64,000 nt of DNA, taken from Bacillota bacterium. GTDB taxonomy: Bacteria > Bacillota > Sulfobacillia > JAIMAT01. The notes under the pieces were generated by a model. That model was not told where the DNA came from, ran no database searches, and saw only the letters and a program-made list of their open reading frames with translations. Positions 60,455 through 64,000 of the stretch are shown here, piece after piece. The stretch spans positions 1 to 64,000 of the forward strand of contig JAIMAT010000006.1 of the NCBI GenBank assembly GCA_023511835.1, given 5' to 3'. Every line of letters begins with the position of its first letter. Positions within the stretch are counted from its first letter, which is position 1. A program made the position numbers and the translations under genes.

Positions 60455-61408
60455 ATGCCGGGCAGGATCACCGACGTCCCCGGGCTGCGGGTGGGCCACG
60501 CCCAGGACGAGGAAGCGCTGACGGGCTGCACCGTCGTCCTCCCCGAGCGGCCGGCGGTCTGCGGGGTGGACGTGCGCGGCTCCGCCCCGGGCACGCGCGA
60601 GACGGACCTGCTGCGGCCGGGCCGGCTCGTCGAGCGAGTGGACGCCGTGCTGCTGGCCGGCGGCAGCGCCTTCGGGCTGGCCGCGGCCGACGGCGTGATG
60701 CGCTGGCTGGAAGAGCACGGGCGAGGCTACCCGGCGGGCGCTACCCGCGTGCCCATCGTGCCCGCCGCCGTCATCTACGACCTCGACCTCGGCCGCGCCG
60801 ACCGCCGTCCCGACGCCGCCATGGGCTACTTGGCCGCCGCCCAGGCGCGCGTCGATTTCGCCGAGGGAAACGTGGGTGCCGGCACGGGGGCCACGGTCGG
60901 CAAGGCGCTGGGTGTGGCCCACGCCACCAAGTCCGGCCTTGGCTCCGCCTCCCTGCGGCTGGACAGCGGCGTGACGGTGGGCGCGCTGGCCGTGGTCAAC
61001 GCCTTCGGGGAAGTGCGCGATCCCGAGACTGGGCGGCGCTTGGCCGGCCCCACCAACCCCTTGACCGGCGAGCCGGTCGACACGCTGGAGCTTCTGCGTT
61101 CGGCGCGGGAACTGGGCAACCTGGGCCTGGGCCACACCACGCTGGTGGTGGTGGCCACCGACGCCGCCCTGGACAAGGCCGGGGCCAACAAAGTGGCCGA
61201 GATGGCCCACGACGGGCTGGCACGGACCATCGTACCGGTGCACACCATGTTTGATGGTGACACGGTCTTCGCGCTCTCCACGGGCGAGCGGACCGCCTCG
61301 GTCTCGGTGGTGGGGGCGCTGGCGGCCCGGGCGACCGAGCTGGCCGTCCTGCGGGCGGTGCGCGCCGCGCGGCCGGCCGGCGGACTGGCGGCGGCCGCCG
61401 GAGGCTAG
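60455..61408 (+). CDS. P1-family (DmpA-like) aminopeptidase
   Basis: A 317-residue N-terminal-nucleophile hydrolase of MEROPS family S58. Visible: ITDVPGLRVGHAQD, GSAPGTRETDLL, LLAGGSAFGLAAADGVMRWLEEHGRGY, VGAGTGATVGK, and the probable autocleavage region GLGHTTLVVVATDA, with the nucleophile a Thr rather than the usual Ser. Members act as L-aminopeptidase/D-esterase or beta-aminopeptidases. Starts 10 bp after the ligase homologue. Confidence 0.9.
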   Translation: MPGRITDVPGLRVGHAQDEEALTGCTVVLPERPAVCGVDVRGSAPGTRETDLLRPGRLVERVDAVLLAGGSAFGLAAADGVMRWLEEHGRGYPAGATRVPIVPAAVIYDLDLGRADRRPDAAMGYLAAAQARVDFAEGNVGAGTGATVGKALGVAHATKSGLGSASLRLDSGVTVGALAVVNAFGEVRDPETGRRLAGPTNPLTGEPVDTLELLRSARELGNLGLGHTTLVVVATDAALDKAGANKVAEMAHDGLARTIVPVHTMFDGDTVFALSTGERTASVSVVGALAARATELAVLRAVRAARPAGGLAAAAGG

Positions 61409-61508
61409 GCTCGGCGAGCGCGGCGGGTTTAGACTCAGGGAGCGGCGGCCCGCCGGGCCGCGCCCTGTCCGGCGGCAAGGCCCGCAGGCACGGGAAGGGG
61501 CGTGCGGC

Positions 61509-61928
61509 ATGGTCGAGATGGTCGTGCTGAGCGTCGGTGCCCTGGACGGCGCGGAAGACCAGAATCTGATGTTGCTCCGCGAGGCGAAGGGCAACCGCCT
61601 GCTGGCGGTGACCATCGGCGGCGCCGAGGCCGCCTCCATTGCCCTGGCCCTGCAGGAGGTGGAGGTGCCGAGGCCGCTCACCCACGACCTCCTGGCCACG
61701 CTGATCCGGCGCCTCCAGGCGCGCGTAAGGCGGGTTGTCATCCACGACCTGCGCGACGACACCTTCTACGCCCAGCTCGACCTGGAGGGCGAGCAGGGCG
61801 TCCAGGAGATCGACTGTCGGCCCAGCGACGCAGTCGCCCTGGCCGCCCGCACGGGCGCTCCGATCCTGGTCAGCGAGGCGGTCCTGGAGAAGGCGGCCTT
61901 CGTGGCGCCCGACAGCCAGCCGGAGTAG
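61509..61928 (+). CDS. Bifunctional nuclease family protein (DUF151)
   Basis: A 139-residue protein: MVEMVVLSVGALDGAEDQNLMLLREAKGNRLLAVTIGGAEAASIALALQ, PRPLTHDLLATLIRRL, DDTFYAQLDLE, EIDCRPSDAVALAARTGAPILVSEAVLEKA. DUF151 proteins have been reported to have RNase and DNase activity. ATG at 61509; the 100 bp before it hold GC-rich hairpin-forming sequence. Confidence 0.88.
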   Translation: MVEMVVLSVGALDGAEDQNLMLLREAKGNRLLAVTIGGAEAASIALALQEVEVPRPLTHDLLATLIRRLQARVRRVVIHDLRDDTFYAQLDLEGEQGVQEIDCRPSDAVALAARTGAPILVSEAVLEKAAFVAPDSQPE

Positions 61929-61987
61929 CCGGACCCCCAGCCCCGGATCGCCGGGGGTGCCGGTGAGGGCGAGAAGGAAGCGGTGCG

Positions 61988-62983
61988 TTGAAACACGTGG
62001 TCAGCGTCAGCCTGGGCTCCTCCTCGCGCGATCACCGCGTGGAGGTGGAGCTTCTAGGCGAGCGCTTCCTGGTGGAGCGCAGGGGCACCGACGGCGACAT
62101 GTCCAGGGCGGTTGCCCTTCTCCGCGAATTGGACGGGCGCGTCGACTGCTTCGGCATGGGCGGCATCGACCTCTACCTGGCGGCGGGCGGCCGGCGCTAC
62201 GTCCTGCGCGACGCGTTGAAGCTGGCCGAAGCAGCCCGCCGGACGCCCATCGTCGACGGGAGCGGTCTGAAGGACACCCTGGAGCGCATGGTGGTCCAGC
62301 AACTGGCGGCCGACCCGGAGATGGGCCTCAAGGGATCGCGGGTGCTCCTCGTCTCGGCCATGGACCGCTTCGGCATGGCGGAGGCGCTGGCGGAGGCGGG
62401 GGCACGGGTCACCTTCGGCGATTTTCTCTTCGCCCTGGGGCTGCCCATCCCGCTGCACTCGCTGCGGGCCTTGAGCCGCCTGGCCCGGCTGCTGGTACCT
62501 GTCGTCGCCCGGCTCCCCTTCTCGCTTCTCTACCCGGTGGGCAGGGAGCAGGAGCGGATCGCCGGCGGGCGCCGATACGCGCGCTGGTACCTGGAGAACG
62601 ATTGGATCGCCGGGGACTGGCTCTACATCCGGCGCCACCTGCCCGACCGACTGACGGGGCAGTCGATCCTGACCAACACCGTCACGGCCGCGGACGTGGA
62701 GTTGCTGCGCCAGCGCGGCGCCGGCCTGCTGGTCACCACCACGCCCAGGTTCGGCGGCCGCTCCTTCGGTACCAACGTGATGGAGGCGCTCCTCGTCGCA
62801 GCCTCCGGGCGGCGGCCGGAGGAGTTGACAGCCGCCGATTACAGGCGGATGCTGGAGCGACTCGGCTTTCGGCCCCATGTGGAGAGGCTCGCTTCGAACG
62901 GGGGCGGGGCGGCCGACACGGTCGGCCCGGAGACCGCGGCGGGCGGCGGCCCGGGGACGGGTCCGGGCGAGAGCGATGGGTAG
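61988..62983 (+). CDS. Quinate 5-dehydrogenase-like protein
   Basis: A 331-residue protein of a Bacillota family annotated as quinate 5-dehydrogenase: VVSVSLGSSSRDHRVEVELLGERF, RGTDGDMSRAVALLREL, GMGGIDLYLAAGGRRYVLRDA, VDGSGLKDTLERMVVQ, VSAMDRFGMAEALAEAGARVTFGDFLFALG, LTNTVTAADVELLRQRGAGLLVTTTP. The biochemical assignment of the family is not well supported. TTG start with AAGGAAG upstream; a Gly-rich tail of about 30 residues is appended. Confidence 0.75.
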   Translation: MKHVVSVSLGSSSRDHRVEVELLGERFLVERRGTDGDMSRAVALLRELDGRVDCFGMGGIDLYLAAGGRRYVLRDALKLAEAARRTPIVDGSGLKDTLERMVVQQLAADPEMGLKGSRVLLVSAMDRFGMAEALAEAGARVTFGDFLFALGLPIPLHSLRALSRLARLLVPVVARLPFSLLYPVGREQERIAGGRRYARWYLENDWIAGDWLYIRRHLPDRLTGQSILTNTVTAADVELLRQRGAGLLVTTTPRFGGRSFGTNVMEALLVAASGRRPEELTAADYRRMLERLGFRPHVERLASNGGGAADTVGPETAAGGGPGTGPGESDG

Positions 62984-62992
62984 GTGAGGGAG

Positions 62993-63475
62993 ATGGAGCA
63001 GGAGCAGGTCATCCTGACCGCGGAGGGCATCCGCAGGCTCGAGCAGGAGCTCGAGGAGCTCAAGACGGTCCGCCGCCGGGAAGTGGCCGAGAGGATCAAG
63101 GTGGCGCGCGGCTTCGGCGACCTCTCCGAGAACGCCGAGTACGAGGCGGCCAAGAACGAGCAGGCCTTCGTCGAGGGGCGCATCGCCAGCCTGGAGAAGA
63201 TGCTGCGCAACGCCCAGATGGTCGACGAGGCCAGCGTTGACCCGGACGTGGTCAACGTCGGCTCGCTCGTGGAGGTGGAGGATCTGGAGAGCGGCGATCG
63301 CATGGAACTGCACATCGTCGGCTCCAGCGAGGCCGATCCGGGCCGCTCGGCCATCTCCTACCAGTCGCCCGTGGGACGCGCCCTCATGGGAGGCCGCGCG
63401 GGCGCCACGGTGGAGGTCCGCCTGCCCGACGGGCACGCGCGGTTCCGCATCCTGGCGGTCCGGCGCCAGGCGTGA
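62993..63475 (+). CDS. greA: Transcription elongation factor GreA
   Basis: A 160-residue GreA that stimulates transcript cleavage in backtracked RNA polymerase. N-terminal coiled coil LTAEGIRRLEQELEELKTVRRREVAERIKVARGFGDLSENAEYEAAKNEQ carries the acidic tip Asp-x-x-Glu (GDLSENAEY); the C-terminal FKBP-like domain has ISYQSPVGRALMG. ATG at 62993 is used, with a GTG at 62984 in frame. Directly precedes lysS, a common greA-lysS arrangement in Firmicutes. Confidence 0.96.
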   Translation: MEQEQVILTAEGIRRLEQELEELKTVRRREVAERIKVARGFGDLSENAEYEAAKNEQAFVEGRIASLEKMLRNAQMVDEASVDPDVVNVGSLVEVEDLESGDRMELHIVGSSEADPGRSAISYQSPVGRALMGGRAGATVEVRLPDGHARFRILAVRRQA

Positions 63476-63491
63476 CGGTGGGACGAGGAAC

Positions 63492-64000
63492 GTGGACCGC
63501 ACCGGACCCGCCAGCCCCGAGCAGGAGCAGATAGCGGCCCGCAGGGCCAAGCTGGAGCTCTTCCGGACCGCCGGCCGCGACCCCTACGGGCAGCGCTTCG
63601 AGGTCGACGCCCACGCGGCAGAGCTCAAGGAGCGCTTCGACAGCCTCGAGGGGCGCGAAGTGCGCTGCGCGGGGCGCCTGATGGCCATCCGCAGCCACGG
63701 CAGGGCCTCCTTCGCCGATCTCCAGGACCGCACCGGCCGCGTCCAGATCCACGCCCGCGCCGACCTTCTAGGTGAAGAAGCCTACCGCCTCTTCGGCCTC
63801 CTCGACGTCGGTGACGTGGTCGGCGTCCGGGGGCGCCTCTTCCGCACGCAGCGCGGCGAGGTGACCGTGGAGGTGGCCCACTGGGAGCTGCTGGCCAAGG
63901 CGCTGCGGCCGCTCCCGGACAAGTGGCACGGACTGAGGGACGTGGATGTACGTTACCGGCAGCGTTACCTCGACCTCATCGTCCGTCCGGAGACGCGGCG
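63492..64000 (+). CDS. lysS: Lysyl-tRNA synthetase class II, N-terminal part (truncated by window end)
   Basis: The open frame from GTG at 63492 runs off the window after about 169 residues. It encodes the OB-fold anticodon-binding domain (REVRCAGRLMAIRSHGRASFADLQDRTGRVQIH) and the start of the catalytic domain (LRPLPDKWHGLRDVDVRYRQRYLDLIVRPETR), both typical of class II LysRS. Follows greA by 16 bp. Confidence 0.95.
   Translation, partial: MDRTGPASPEQEQIAARRAKLELFRTAGRDPYGQRFEVDAHAAELKERFDSLEGREVRCAGRLMAIRSHGRASFADLQDRTGRVQIHARADLLGEEAYRLFGLLDVGDVVGVRGRLFRTQRGEVTVEVAHWELLAKALRPLPDKWHGLRDVDVRYRQRYLDLIVRPETR

Noticed and set aside
1-64000. tRNA genes, CRISPR arrays, prophage or replication origin
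   Set aside because: No cloverleaf with TTCGA-type loop, no regularly spaced repeats, no phage genes and no DnaA-box cluster were seen by eye.

Overview
The window is very GC-rich and densely coding. Its gene content points to a high-GC, endospore-forming, probably thermophilic member of the Bacillota (the Thermaerobacter/Sulfobacillus/Symbiobacterium kind of lineage). The reasons are the prkA-yhbH-spoVR sporulation cluster, AddAB recombination nuclease, TrmK, YunC-type DUF1805, YutG-type PgpA, a YerC-type TrpR-family regulator, HisZ-dependent short HisG, a PyrR-type attenuator, many GTG starts with strong AGGAGG-like ribosome binding sites, and 4-bp ATGA/GTGA gene overlaps. The genus is an inference.

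Layout. 1-4.6 kb: the end of an unknown gene, a zinc alcohol dehydrogenase, a frameshifted M23 peptidase and an ABC exporter behind a leader that ends in an intrinsic terminator. 4.8-9.7 kb: the glutamate synthase large subunit behind a consensus promoter and a leader with three hairpins. 9.8-16 kb: poorly characterised genes, including a cysteine-rich (probably spore-surface) protein, a secreted CAP protein, the YerC-type regulator and a frameshifted helical protein. 16.1-24.0 kb: a compact his operon hisZ-hisG-hisD-hisC-hisB-hisH-hisA-hisFIE whose last gene fuses HisF, HisI and HisE; its promoter carries an inverted repeat that could be the operator of the nearby TrpR-family regulator. 24-27.8 kb: a hypothetical gene, lipB, a uracil permease with a PyrR-type attenuator, and a hydrolase. 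27.8-29.7 kb: an IS1634-family insertion sequence sitting exactly on the shared stop-codon palindrome of two convergent genes. 29.7-34.6 kb: prkA-yhbH-spoVR plus a small membrane protein.

34.7-44.6 kb: a chemotaxis operon mcp-cheW-cheA-cheC-cheY-cheB-cheR with a sigma-D-like promoter, running on into a degenerate HD-GYP protein and two RNA methyltransferases. 44.6-48.7 kb: a patatin phospholipase, a radical SAM protein, a small protein, RNase P RNA, a CPxC protein and PgpA. 48.7-55.3 kb: addB-addA. 55.4-64 kb: mostly co-oriented small housekeeping genes (DUF309, TetR, DUF1805, a phosphatase-superfamily enzyme, AcuB, a CoA-binding protein, DUF2203, a biotin-ligase homologue with an altered active site, a P1 peptidase, a DUF151 nuclease, a quinate-dehydrogenase-like protein, GreA) and the start of lysS.

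No tRNA gene, CRISPR array or prophage was seen. The most notable points are the HisF-HisI-HisE fusion, the his operator candidate, the IS that spares both genes it landed between, the two structured leaders near 4.3-5.0 kb, and the biotin ligase homologue lacking the usual catalytic residues. Several single-base frameshifts and genes without an ATG/GTG/TTG start may be real or may be assembly errors.
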